Source: RPQJ01 sp963732415
GTDB taxonomy: Bacteria > Pseudomonadota > Gammaproteobacteria > Steroidobacterales > Steroidobacteraceae
Assembly (NCBI GenBank): GCA_963732415.1
Contig: CAVSZK010000005.1
Span: forward strand, 251,079 to 315,078
Length of the DNA stretch: 64,000 nt
Reading direction: 5' to 3'
Made by a program: the position numbers and the translations under genes. A model generated the notes under the pieces. That model was not told where the DNA came from. It did not search any database and saw nothing but the letters and a program-made list of their open reading frames with translations. This document shows positions 18,802 to 28,955 of the stretch, piece by piece. Each line of letters begins with the position of its first letter. Position 1 is the first letter of the stretch.

Positions 18802-19661
18802 TACAGGGGAGCGGGCTTCAGTTCTAGGTCGCGAGGCGTGCGGACGCGCAGCGTCTCGATCCTGCGCCGATCGGCGCGCAGCACCTCGATCTCGAATCCG
18901 CCGATCTCGAGCGACTCGCCGCGCCTCGGCAGCCGACCGAGTTCGTGCAGCACCAGTCCGCCGATCGTGTCGAATTCCTCGTCGGAGAATCGAGTACCGA
19001 ACGCCCGATTGAAATCCTCGATCCGCGTGAGCGCCGGGACGGTGAACGTGCGCTCCGACTCCTTGCGCATGCCCTCGCCCTCGTCCACATCGTACTCGTC
19101 GCCGATCTCGCCCACGATTTCCTCGAGCACGTCCTCGATCGTGAGCAGGCCTGAGACGCCGCCGTACTCGTCCACCACGATGGCCATATGGTTGTGGCTG
19201 ACGCGGAACTCCTTCAGCAGCACGTTCAGGCGCTTGCTCTCCGGTATCAGCACCGCGGGCCGCAGGCACTCGCGTATGTCGAACGGCCCGTCGTCGCCCT
19301 GCGCAAAATAGCGCAGCAGGTCCTTGGCGAGCAGGATCCCGGCGATCTCATCGCGGTCCTCCCCCACCACCGGGAATCGCGAGTGCCCGGACTCGATGAC
19401 GATGGGCAGGATGCCGCCCGGCGGCTCGTCGCGCTGGATCACGACCATCTGCGAGCGCGGCACCATGACGTCGCGCACCTGGGTCTCCGATACCTGCAGT
19501 ACGCCCTCGAGCATCGCGAGAACGTCCGCCTCGATGAGCCCCCGGTCGCTGGCGTCGGTGAGCAGTTCCGCCAACTGCTCGACGTCCTTGGGCTCTCCCG
19601 ACAGCGATTCGACGAGGCGGCGCAGCCAGCTTCCTACCGGCCTCGAGCGTTTGTGGGTCAT
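18801..19661 (-). CDS. corC: CorC/HlyC-type CBS-domain protein
   Basis: A 286-residue cytoplasmic protein: N-terminal SEPKDVEQL-type region, a tandem CBS pair (about residues 65-190, VRDVMVPRSQM and VVDEYGGVSGLLTIEDVLEEIVGEI), then the C-terminal CorC_HlyC domain with FDTIGGLVLHELG. In Salmonella CorC was linked to Mg2+/Co2+ resistance; in this operon (ybeX in E. coli) it is tied to ribosome and RNA metabolism. The ATG overlaps the ybeY stop. Confidence 0.93.
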   Translation of the reverse strand: MTHKRSRPVGSWLRRLVESLSGEPKDVEQLAELLTDASDRGLIEADVLAMLEGVLQVSETQVRDVMVPRSQMVVIQRDEPPGGILPIVIESGHSRFPVVGEDRDEIAGILLAKDLLRYFAQGDDGPFDIRECLRPAVLIPESKRLNVLLKEFRVSHNHMAIVVDEYGGVSGLLTIEDVLEEIVGEIGDEYDVDEGEGMRKESERTFTVPALTRIEDFNRAFGTRFSDEEFDTIGGLVLHELGRLPRRGESLEIGGFEIEVLRADRRRIETLRVRTPRDLELKPAPL

Positions 19662-20179
19662 TTGGCCTGTTCGATCACGGGAAGATACGGATTCTGATAC
19701 CCGAATCCAGCGAGGATTGCCACTTCCAGCCGTTCCATCGCGCGCGCCGCGCGCGGCCGCTCGTGGTCGTAGCCGTGCAGGTGAAGGACGCCGTGCACGA
19801 CCATGTGCGCCCAGTGCGCCGCACGCTCCTTGTGCTGCTCGCGCGCCTCCGCGGCGACGACGGCCGCGCAGATGGCGAGGTCACCGAGCGAACCGCAGAG
19901 CGCGCATTCCTGCGCCGAGGCCGGGAAAGACAGCACGTTGGTCGGCTTGTCCTTGCCGCGGTAGGTGCGGTTGAGGCGCCGGCTCTCCGCAGGGCCGACG
20001 ACCCGCAGACCGAGCCTGCCCGCCGGACCGGCACTGCTGCCTGCCTGCCTTGGCCGTCCCTCCAGCGCCGCGCGGTGCGCGGCCCGGGCCCAGCGTCCAA
20101 GCGCCGTCCTGGTCGGGACCCACGGTCGCACGGCCGCGAACTGCGCCTCGACCGCGAGCGCCGGACGGGCGGTGTTCAA
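19658..20179 (-). CDS. ybeY: endoribonuclease YbeY
   Basis: A 173-residue protein with the zinc motif HGVLHLHGYDHE (three His, near residues 129-139) and the upstream NRTYRGKDKPTNVLSFP signature. YbeY takes part in 16S rRNA 3' end maturation and 70S quality control. The frame opens with a TTG (20177-20179) whose last bases overlap the phoH stop, the same coupling style as its neighbours; the N-terminal residues align with the family, which supports this start. The region around residues 38-52 is a Pro/Gly/Ala-rich insertion. Confidence 0.92.
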   Translation of the reverse strand: MNTARPALAVEAQFAAVRPWVPTRTALGRWARAAHRAALEGRPRQAGSSAGPAGRLGLRVVGPAESRRLNRTYRGKDKPTNVLSFPASAQECALCGSLGDLAICAAVVAAEAREQHKERAAHWAHMVVHGVLHLHGYDHERPRAARAMERLEVAILAGFGYQNPYLPVIEQAK

Positions 20180-21156
20180 GCCTCGGGCTCCTTCTCGTCC
20201 GACGCCCGTTCGTAGGCCTGGACGATGCGCTGAACCAGCGGGTGGCGCACCACGTCGCGCGCGTTGAAGAACGTGAAGGCGACACCCTCCACTCCGCGCA
20301 GCACCTCGATCGCGTGCCTGAGGCCCGAGCGCTGGTGACGAGGAAGGTCGATCTGCGTGATGTCACCCGTGACGACGGCCCGTGACCCGAAGCCCAGGCG
20401 GGTGAGGAACATCTTCATTTGCTCCACGGTCGTGTTCTGGGCCTCGTCGAGGATGATGAAGGAGTCGTTCAGCGAGCGTCCACGCATGAATGCAAGCGGC
20501 GCCACCTCGATCACCTGGCGCTCGATGTGACGCGCGACGCGATCGAATCCCATCATCTCGTAGAGCGCGTCGTACATCGGCCGCAGGTACGGGTCGACTT
20601 TCTGCGCAAGGTCGCCAGGCAGGAACCCGAGACGCTCGCCGGCCTCGACCGCGGGGCGGACGAGCACGATGCGCCGGACCGAACCCGACTGCAGCGCCTC
20701 GACCGCGCTCGCGACCGCGAGGTAAGTCTTGCCCGTGCCTGCAGGGCCGATGCCGAAGGTCAGGTCATTGCGGTGAATGTTCTCGAGGTACTGGCACTGG
20801 TTCGCGCCGCGGCCGCGCACGCCCCCTCGCTGGGTCTGCACCACGACGTCCCCGCCAGCGTCACGCCGCTCGTCGGGCGCGGGGAAACCGAGCTCCTGCA
20901 CACAGAGGTGGACCCGGTCCGCCGACATGGCTTCGCTGGCCGACAGGTCGAACATGCGTCGAAGGACTGCCGCGGCGTTGTCGACGGTTCCGGCCGCGCC
21001 GAAGACCTGCAGCTGGTGCCCGCGGCGACGAACTTCGACGCCTAGCCGTTCCTCGACGTGACGCAGGTTCTGTTCCATCGGTCCGCTGAAATTCGCAAGC
21101 CGCGCATTGTCGGCGTCCTCCAGCGAGATCTCCCGCATCGAGACCTGGGCGCTCAA
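20176..21156 (-). CDS. phoH: PhoH-family ATPase (YbeZ)
   Basis: A PhoH-like P-loop ATPase of about 326 residues. An N-terminal KH-like part (REISLEDADNARLANFSGP) precedes Walker A GPAGTGKT and Walker B FIILDEAQN, with FLTRLGFGSRAVVTGDITQIDLP after them. In E. coli YbeZ interacts with YbeY and is implicated in rRNA processing. Two starts compete: a TTG at 21154-21156 overlapping the miaB stop, used here because every junction in this operon overlaps, and an ATG at 21136-21138 that removes six residues and gives the E. coli-like start. Confidence 0.92.
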   Translation of the reverse strand: MSAQVSMREISLEDADNARLANFSGPMEQNLRHVEERLGVEVRRRGHQLQVFGAAGTVDNAAAVLRRMFDLSASEAMSADRVHLCVQELGFPAPDERRDAGGDVVVQTQRGGVRGRGANQCQYLENIHRNDLTFGIGPAGTGKTYLAVASAVEALQSGSVRRIVLVRPAVEAGERLGFLPGDLAQKVDPYLRPMYDALYEMMGFDRVARHIERQVIEVAPLAFMRGRSLNDSFIILDEAQNTTVEQMKMFLTRLGFGSRAVVTGDITQIDLPRHQRSGLRHAIEVLRGVEGVAFTFFNARDVVRHPLVQRIVQAYERASDEKEPEA

Positions 21157-22493
21157 GCGATGCTCCGCTCGGGGAACGCGAGTCGGCCGCGCAGCGAATT
21201 TGCCATCGCCTCCGTGACCACTACATCCGTGAAATGATCCATCAGCGACGACGGGCCGTCGAAATTGACCCACCGGTTGTTCCCGGTACGTCCGGCGAGC
21301 TGCCGGGGGTCGCGTCGCGCATTGCGCTCGACCAGCACGCGCTGCACCGACCCGACCATCGCGCGGCTGATCGCTCGCGCCTGTGCGTCCACCAGTTCCT
21401 GCAGTCGCTCCAGGCGGCGCTGTTTCTCTTCCGGAGTGACGTCGTCGGGCAGCGAAGCTGCGGGCGTCCCGGGGCGGCGGCTGTAGATGAAGCTGAAGCT
21501 CTGGTCGAAGCCCACGTCGGCGACCAGGCCGAGCGTCGCCTCGAAGTCGAGCTCGGTCTCGCCGGGAAAGCCCACTATGAAATCGGATGAAACGCTGATG
21601 TCCGGGCGCGCCTCGCGCAGCCGCCTGATCTTCTGGCGGTACTCGAGTGCCGTATGGCCACGTTTCATCATGGCGAGGACCCGATCCGAGCCACTCTGCA
21701 CCGGCAGGTGCAGGTAACTCGCGAGCTGCGGCACGTCACGATACGCCTCGACCAGGCTGTCGCGGAACTCGACGGGATGCGAGGTCATGAAGCGTATGCG
21801 CTCGATGCCAGGCACCTCGGCGACAAAATAGATGAGCGCTGCGAGGTCCGCCTGCCCGCCACCGTCGAGCCTTCCGCGGTAGGCGTTCACGTTCTGCCCG
21901 AGCAGCGTCACCTCGCGCACGCCTTGCCGGGCCAGGCTGCGTACCTCGTCCATCACCTGCTCGAGCGGGCGGCTCACTTCGTCGCCGCGCGTGTATGGCA
22001 CGACACAGAACGTGCAGTACTTGCTGCAGCCTTCCATCACCGACACGAAGGCCGTGGCGCCGATCGCGCGCGGCTCCGGTAGCCGGTCGAACTTTTCGAT
22101 TTCCGGGAAACTCACGTCCACGACCGAGCGCGTCCCGCGCTTCACCGCAGCGATCATCTCCGGCAGCCTGTGCAGCGTCTGGGGCCCGAACACCAGGTCC
22201 ACGAACGGCGCGCGATCCGTGATGCCCTCGCCTTCCTGGCTGGCGACGCAGCCGCCCACGCCGATGATCACCTCGGGGCGCTGCTGCTTGAGGAATCGCC
22301 ACTGCCCGAGCAGCGAGAAGACTTTCTCCTGTGCCTTCTCGCGGACCGAGCAGGTGTTCAGCAGCAGCAGGTCCGCCCGCGCCGGGTCATCGGTCGACTC
22401 GTAGGCGCCGGACTCGCGCAGCACGTCCGCCATGCGGGCGGAGTCGTACTCGTTCATCTGGCAACCGAAGGTTCTGACGTGTACGAGAGGCAT
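21153..22493 (-). CDS. miaB: tRNA-2-methylthio-N6-dimethylallyladenosine synthase MiaB
   Basis: A 446-residue radical-SAM methylthiotransferase. The UPF0004 domain starts with TFGCQMNEYDS and has its other cluster cysteines in LNTCSVREKA and GVGGCVAS; the radical SAM motif is GCSKYCTFCVVPYTRG; a TRAM domain ends the protein. It converts i6A37 to ms2i6A37 in tRNAs that read UNN codons. First gene of the miaB-phoH-ybeY-corC-lnt operon; 18 bases separate it from the ssb stop. Confidence 0.96.
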   Translation of the reverse strand: MPLVHVRTFGCQMNEYDSARMADVLRESGAYESTDDPARADLLLLNTCSVREKAQEKVFSLLGQWRFLKQQRPEVIIGVGGCVASQEGEGITDRAPFVDLVFGPQTLHRLPEMIAAVKRGTRSVVDVSFPEIEKFDRLPEPRAIGATAFVSVMEGCSKYCTFCVVPYTRGDEVSRPLEQVMDEVRSLARQGVREVTLLGQNVNAYRGRLDGGGQADLAALIYFVAEVPGIERIRFMTSHPVEFRDSLVEAYRDVPQLASYLHLPVQSGSDRVLAMMKRGHTALEYRQKIRRLREARPDISVSSDFIVGFPGETELDFEATLGLVADVGFDQSFSFIYSRRPGTPAASLPDDVTPEEKQRRLERLQELVDAQARAISRAMVGSVQRVLVERNARRDPRQLAGRTGNNRWVNFDGPSSLMDHFTDVVVTEAMANSLRGRLAFPERSIA

Positions 22494-22511
22494 GGGCCGG
22501 ATCAGGCGGCC

Positions 22512-22979
22512 TCAGAAGGGAATGTCGTCGTCGAAGGCGTCATCCCGCCCCGATGCGGGCGCGGACTCGGGCTCGGCGTGCTCGCCGCTACCACTCGCTG
22601 CACGCGGCGCAGAGCGTGATTCAGTTCCCGCGCCGCCGCCGCCACGACCGCCGAGCATCTGCATCTCGTTGGCGATCACCTCGGTCGAGTAACGGTCGCG
22701 GCCTTCCTTGTCCTGCCACTTGCGCGTTCGCAGCTTGCCCTCGAGGTAGACCTGCGAGCCCTTGCGGAGGTACTCGGCCGCAATCTCCGCGAGGCGGTCG
22801 TACATGACCACGCTGTGCCACTCCGTCTGCTCGCGCTGCTCGCCGGTCTGCTTGTCCTTCCAGCTCTCCGACGTGGCGACGCGCAGGTTGGTGACGGCCT
22901 TGCCGCTCGGCATGTAGCGCGTCTCCGGGTCCTGCCCGAGATTGCCGACGATGATGACTTTGTTGATACCGCGTGCCAT
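22512..22979 (-). CDS. ssb: single-stranded DNA-binding protein
   Basis: A 155-residue SSB: an OB fold (residues 1-110, ARGINKVIIVGNLGQDPETRYMPSG, with TEWHSVVMYDRLAEIAAEYLRKGSQVYLEGKL), a Gly/Ser/Pro-rich linker and the acidic tip DDDIPF that binds partner proteins. The ATG at 22977-22979 gives the conserved start; a longer frame upstream is not conserved. A TAAAAT box lies about 30 bases upstream (23008-23013). ssb next to an MFS gene and uvrA is a conserved gammaproteobacterial trio. Confidence 0.95.
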   Translation of the reverse strand: MARGINKVIIVGNLGQDPETRYMPSGKAVTNLRVATSESWKDKQTGEQREQTEWHSVVMYDRLAEIAAEYLRKGSQVYLEGKLRTRKWQDKEGRDRYSTEVIANEMQMLGGRGGGGAGTESRSAPRAASGSGEHAEPESAPASGRDDAFDDDIPF

Positions 22980-23045
22980 GGCGCCCACCTGCATGTAAAG
23001 GAGTGAAATTTTACGCCACGGGGCAGCCGCGGCGGAAACCATGAA

Positions 23046-24260
23046 TCAGGCGGATCCGCGCTGAAATGACCGGTCCCTGCCGGCCATGGCGACCACGGCC
23101 CAGGCCGCAGCGACCGCTGCACTGCCAAGGAATACGCCCGACAGGCCGAAATGGCCGAGCAGCACGCCGCCCAGCGCGCCACCGCCGAAGGCGCCGAGGA
23201 ACTGCGCCGTCGCGAATATGCCCAGCGCTGCACCGCGATCGGTGCCCGGGGCGGCCAGCGTGAGCAGCGCCGGGAGCCGCGCCTCGAGATAATTGAACGC
23301 CGCGAAGAACAGCGTGAATGCCCCCAGCACCGGCCACAGCTGCGCATGATCGAACCCGAGCAGCCCCTGCGCCACCGAGACGAGCATTACGGCGAATACG
23401 AATACGGGAAGACTGCGGCTGCCGCGCTCGGTCACCAGGATCAGTGGAACCGTCCCGGCCAGCGACACCACGAATACGCCCAGGTACACCTTCCAGTGCC
23501 CGGCGACCGCAATTGCAAGGTCGCCGGCCAGCACCTGCGGAACGGCGAGGAAGGTCGCTGTCATTATGAAATGCAGGGCGAACACTCCGGCGTACAGCGG
23601 CCGCAGCGCGGGGCGAACCAGCATCTCCGCCAGTGCCGAAAGCTCCCGCGACTCGGCGCCGCCCGTGGTCGCGGGTTCCACCGGCACCGCGACGTGCAGC
23701 AGCACCAGGCCCGAGAGCGCCAGCACCATCATGACCAGGAATATGCCGGGCACGCCGATCGCCGCATCGAGCACCGGTGCCAGCACCAGGGCCAGCACGA
23801 AAGACATGCCGATGCTGATGCCGACGAACGCCATCGCCCGGGTGCGAACCTCGGCTCGAGTCAGGTCGGCCAGCAACGCCGTTACCGCTGCGGACACCGC
23901 TCCGGCGCCCTGCACGCAACGGGCGACGATCAGCCCGGCGACGCTGTGGACGAACACGCCGATCAGCGAGCCGGCCGCGAACAACAGCAGACCGGCCGTG
24001 ATGACCCGCTTGCGACCGTAACGGTCCGACCAGCGCCCGAACTGGATCTGCAGCAGCGCCTGCGTCAGTCCGTAAGCGCCCATGGCGAGGCCGAGCATTT
24101 CCGGAGAGTAATCGGGGAGTTTTCGCGCATAGAGCGCGAGTACCGGGAGCAGCAGGAACAGCCCCAGCATGCGGGTCGCGTAGATGGCCGCAAGCGAGCC
24201 GACCGAGCGGCGCTCGATCGGCGTGAGCGCCGGCCTGGATGATTCGTCGCGGGTAGTGAT
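23046..24260 (-). CDS. MFS transporter, start codon unclear
   Basis: A 12-helix major facilitator protein of about 400 residues, with the loop 2-3 motif GRWSDRYGRKRVI and the helix 4-5 region IVARCVQGAGAVSAAV. It is the usual uncharacterised transporter between uvrA and ssb; substrate unknown. The frame has no ATG, GTG or TTG before the first transmembrane helix: the first ATG (24168-24170, RMLGLF) would cut into helix 1. The end used here is an ATC at 24258-24260. A better-looking ATG at 24283-24285 is in another frame, so a small indel near 24.2 kb is likely. Confidence 0.8.
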   Translation of the reverse strand: MTTRDESSRPALTPIERRSVGSLAAIYATRMLGLFLLLPVLALYARKLPDYSPEMLGLAMGAYGLTQALLQIQFGRWSDRYGRKRVITAGLLLFAAGSLIGVFVHSVAGLIVARCVQGAGAVSAAVTALLADLTRAEVRTRAMAFVGISIGMSFVLALVLAPVLDAAIGVPGIFLVMMVLALSGLVLLHVAVPVEPATTGGAESRELSALAEMLVRPALRPLYAGVFALHFIMTATFLAVPQVLAGDLAIAVAGHWKVYLGVFVVSLAGTVPLILVTERGSRSLPVFVFAVMLVSVAQGLLGFDHAQLWPVLGAFTLFFAAFNYLEARLPALLTLAAPGTDRGAALGIFATAQFLGAFGGGALGGVLLGHFGLSGVFLGSAAVAAAWAVVAMAGRDRSFQRGSA

Positions 24261-24330
24261 TGGCGTAGTCCCGTGGGGTCGGCATATATTAGCAGGCTGC
24301 CCGCCAGTCGTCGGAATCCGGACCCCAGCC

Positions 24331-27198
<2,868 letters not shown>

Positions 27199-27216
<18 letters not shown>

Positions 27217-27720
27217 CGGACGCGAGGTCGTGCGGAACCGGTGACAGACCTCACCGGCCTCGCGTGTCTCCGTGTAGCGACCTTGCGTCTGCCGCGAAAT
27301 CACGCGGCGCCAGAATGCCAGCGCCGGCCGGTTGTAGGCGTCCTCGACGACTTCCCACTCGCCCGAAAACCTGCTGAAGAGCAGGGCTGCAGCGCCCGCA
27401 CCCACGCCGAGACGGCGCGCCGGTTCGGTCACGAAGAACTCGGACATGCGGTAGTCGACCCCGCGCGGCGGAAACGACGGGACGCGAGTGACGAGGGCGA
27501 AGCCGGACCTGGTGTCGCCCAGCAGGATCACGAACGGATATGACGCGGCATCACTGAACCAGCCCGTGAGGAACTCGCCTTCCCGCTCGCTCCACTCGCC
27601 CAGCGCGGGGAACAGGCCGCTCTTGCTGGCGGAAAGTTCGGACAGATAAGTCCGGTAGACCGCGCGTATCCACTCGCGGTCGGCAGGGGAGTCGCGCGCG
27701 TCTCTCAGTGTGACGGGCAC
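27199..27720 (-). CDS. GNAT-family N-acetyltransferase
   Basis: A 173-residue protein with GNAT features: acetyl-CoA loop in the stretch FVTEPARRLGVGAGAAALLF and a later NRPALAFWRRVI that matches motif B. The N-terminal part (RDSPADREWIRAVYRTYLSEL) resembles the predicted acetyltransferase group COG5628. Substrate unknown. The start is a GTG at 27718-27720 without a strong ribosome binding site. It is convergent with uvrA (18-base overlap) and lies downstream of lipoprotein A. Confidence 0.75.
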
Positions 27721-27793
27721 TTGGTCTCAGGCCAGGCTGTGGCTGGCGGTTGCCGGGCCCGGAGGCCGGGGCCGGGATTTCCTGGGATGGGTC

Positions 27794-27819
27794 GGGCGGG
27801 CCCCGGCCGGGACCCGCCC
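27794..27819 (-). terminator. GC-rich hairpin after lipoprotein A
   Basis: GGGCGGG (27794-27800) pairs with CCCGCCC (27813-27819), 30 bases past the lipoprotein A stop. It is nearly the same hairpin as the terminator after lipoprotein B, but lacks a U-tract, so termination may be weak. Confidence 0.5.
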
Positions 27820-27848
27820 TCCCCGATCAGCTTGCGCTCGGTGCCAGC

Positions 27849-28169
27849 TTACTGCTGCGGAGGAGCAGCGGCGGCGGCGTCGGCAGCCGCGTCGACCGCG
27901 TCGCCGGCGGCAACGGCTGCGTCAGCAGCGGCGTCGGTGGCAACAGCAGCGGCGTCGGCGGCGTCGGCCATGTCACCGGCGGCGGCGTCCCCAACGGCGG
28001 CGTTGGCGGCGTCGCCAGCAGCGGCAGCAGCGTCGGTGGCGACAACGGCGGCGTCGCTCGCGGCGTCGCTCGCAACGGCGGCGGCGTCAGCGGCAGCCTC
28101 TTCCTTCTTCGCGCAACCGGCGAGCATCAGGGCGGCAAGGGCGGCGGCAAGGGCGATCTTGGAGTTCAT
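27849..28169 (-). CDS. alanine-rich lipoprotein A
   Basis: A 106-residue lipoprotein. The signal peptide ends in the lipobox LAGC (Cys19), followed by AKKEE. The mature part is about half alanine, with Asp spaced every three to five residues (DAAADAAVAAGDAVDAAAD), which suggests one long amphipathic helix. It ends in PPQQ, without the terminal Lys of Braun's lipoprotein. Two ATGs lie in frame (28175 and 28169); GGGGA is 7 bases before the second and touches the first, so the second is chosen. It is a paralogue of lipoprotein B, 241 bases away. Function unknown; a spacer or coiled-coil envelope role is only a guess. Confidence 0.8.
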   Translation of the reverse strand: MNSKIALAAALAALMLAGCAKKEEAAADAAAVASDAASDAAVVATDAAAAAGDAANAAVGDAAAGDMADAADAAAVATDAAADAAVAAGDAVDAAADAAAAAPPQQ

Positions 28170-28269
28170 GTGCATTTCCCCGTGTGGGCTTGGTGATGGG
28201 AGGATATCGATCCCGCAGTCGCACGGCGCAAGGCTGAACGCCCGCGCCCGCCACGAGTGCTTGAAACAG

Positions 28270-28325
28270 ATTGTAGGACCCGCTCGACGCGGGCGAGCCC
28301 GCTAATCTGTCTCCAAACGGCGACA
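28270..28325 (-). promoter_or_regulatory. promoter and upstream palindrome of lipoprotein A
   Basis: On the minus strand a degenerate palindrome TGTCGCCGTTTGGAGACA (28308-28325) is followed after exactly 32 bases by the -10 box TACAAT (28270-28275). The -35 region is poor. Transcription would start about 93 bases before the start codon. The same layout is found before lipoprotein B. Confidence 0.55.
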
Positions 28326-28343
28326 ATCCGCGGCCAGCCACCC

Positions 28344-28383
28344 CAAAAGAAAACAGGGCGGGCCCCGACCGGGACCCGCCCTG
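28344..28383 (-). terminator. intrinsic terminator of lipoprotein B
   Basis: CAGGGCGGG (28354-28362) pairs with CCCGCCCTG (28375-28383); an inner CCC/GGG extends the stem. On the minus strand it is followed by a T-rich run (GTTTTCTTTT). It lies about 30 bases after the lipoprotein B stop and separates the two paralogues into independent units. Confidence 0.85.
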
Positions 28384-28410
28384 CCATTTCAGCTTTCGCT
28401 GAGCGACCGC

Positions 28411-28746
28411 TTACTGCTTGGTCGCGTCCTGCACGGCTTGACCGGCGTCGGCAGCGGCGTCGCCAGCGGCGGCGGCGGCGTCACCAACGGCAGCAGTGGC
28501 GTCAGCCGCAGTGTCGCTCGCAACTTCGCCGGCGGTAGCGGCGGCGTCGACGACGGCTTCACCGGCAGCGTCCGTGGCCACGGCAGCGGCGTCGACCGCA
28601 GCGCCGGCGGCCTCAGCAGCAGCGTCGGCGGCGGCGCCGGCCTGGGCGGCGGCGTCCTGGGCAGCTTCCTTCATTTCTTCCTTCTTGGCGCAGCCGGCAA
28701 GGGCCAGCGTCGCAAGGGCGGCGGCAAGGATGATCTTGGAGTTCAT
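28411..28746 (-). CDS. alanine-rich lipoprotein B
   Basis: A 111-residue lipoprotein with the same signal peptide pattern as lipoprotein A (MNSKIILAAALATLALAGC, Cys19), then AKKEEMKEAAQDAAAQ. The mature chain is Ala-rich with Asp, Gly, Thr and Glu at regular spacing and ends in QDATKQ. The second in-frame ATG (28744-28746) is chosen because GGGGA lies 7 bases before it. The 5' leader next to the start (about 25 bases) is nearly identical in both genes, so this is a tandem duplication that includes regulatory DNA. Function unknown. Confidence 0.8.
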   Translation of the reverse strand: MNSKIILAAALATLALAGCAKKEEMKEAAQDAAAQAGAAADAAAEAAGAAVDAAAVATDAAGEAVVDAAATAGEVASDTAADATAAVGDAAAAAGDAAADAGQAVQDATKQ

Positions 28747-28801
28747 GTGCATTTCCCCGTTTGGGCTTGGTGATGGTATGTAAATCGAGTCCGCAACCCG
28801 C

Positions 28802-28829
28802 GGGGCTCCGGCGGTGAGCCGGAGCCCCG
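28802..28829 (-). promoter_or_regulatory. strong hairpin in the lipoprotein B 5' leader
   Basis: GGGGCTCCGGC and GCCGGAGCCCC form an 11-bp stem with a 5-base loop (GGTGA on the plus strand) between the predicted start (near 28840) and the start codon. Lipoprotein A has no hairpin of this strength. Confidence 0.5.
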
Positions 28830-28846
28830 ACGATTGCATGCAGCAG

Positions 28847-28902
28847 ATTTTAGGGCCCGCGCGGCGCCTGAGAAGCCGCCAGACTGTCGCCAGATGGCGA
28901 CA
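28847..28902 (-). promoter_or_regulatory. promoter and upstream palindrome of lipoprotein B
   Basis: A perfect palindrome, TGTCGCCA-N2-TGGCGACA (28885-28902), lies exactly 32 bases upstream of the -10 box TAAAAT (28847-28852, minus strand). Its centre is near -53 relative to the expected start, where an activator could bind. The palindrome is also 53 bases upstream of the divergent pepQ start. Confidence 0.6.
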
Positions 28903-28955
28903 ATCCGGCGTCTTGGGCAAGATATCGGTTCGAATGCACCCGGGGAGCCAACGCC

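Noticed and set aside
27849..28746. Tandem nucleotide repeats or a CRISPR-like array in the GCGGCGTCG-rich stretch
   Set aside because: The periodicity comes from Ala/Asp codons inside two lipoprotein genes; there are no regular spacers.
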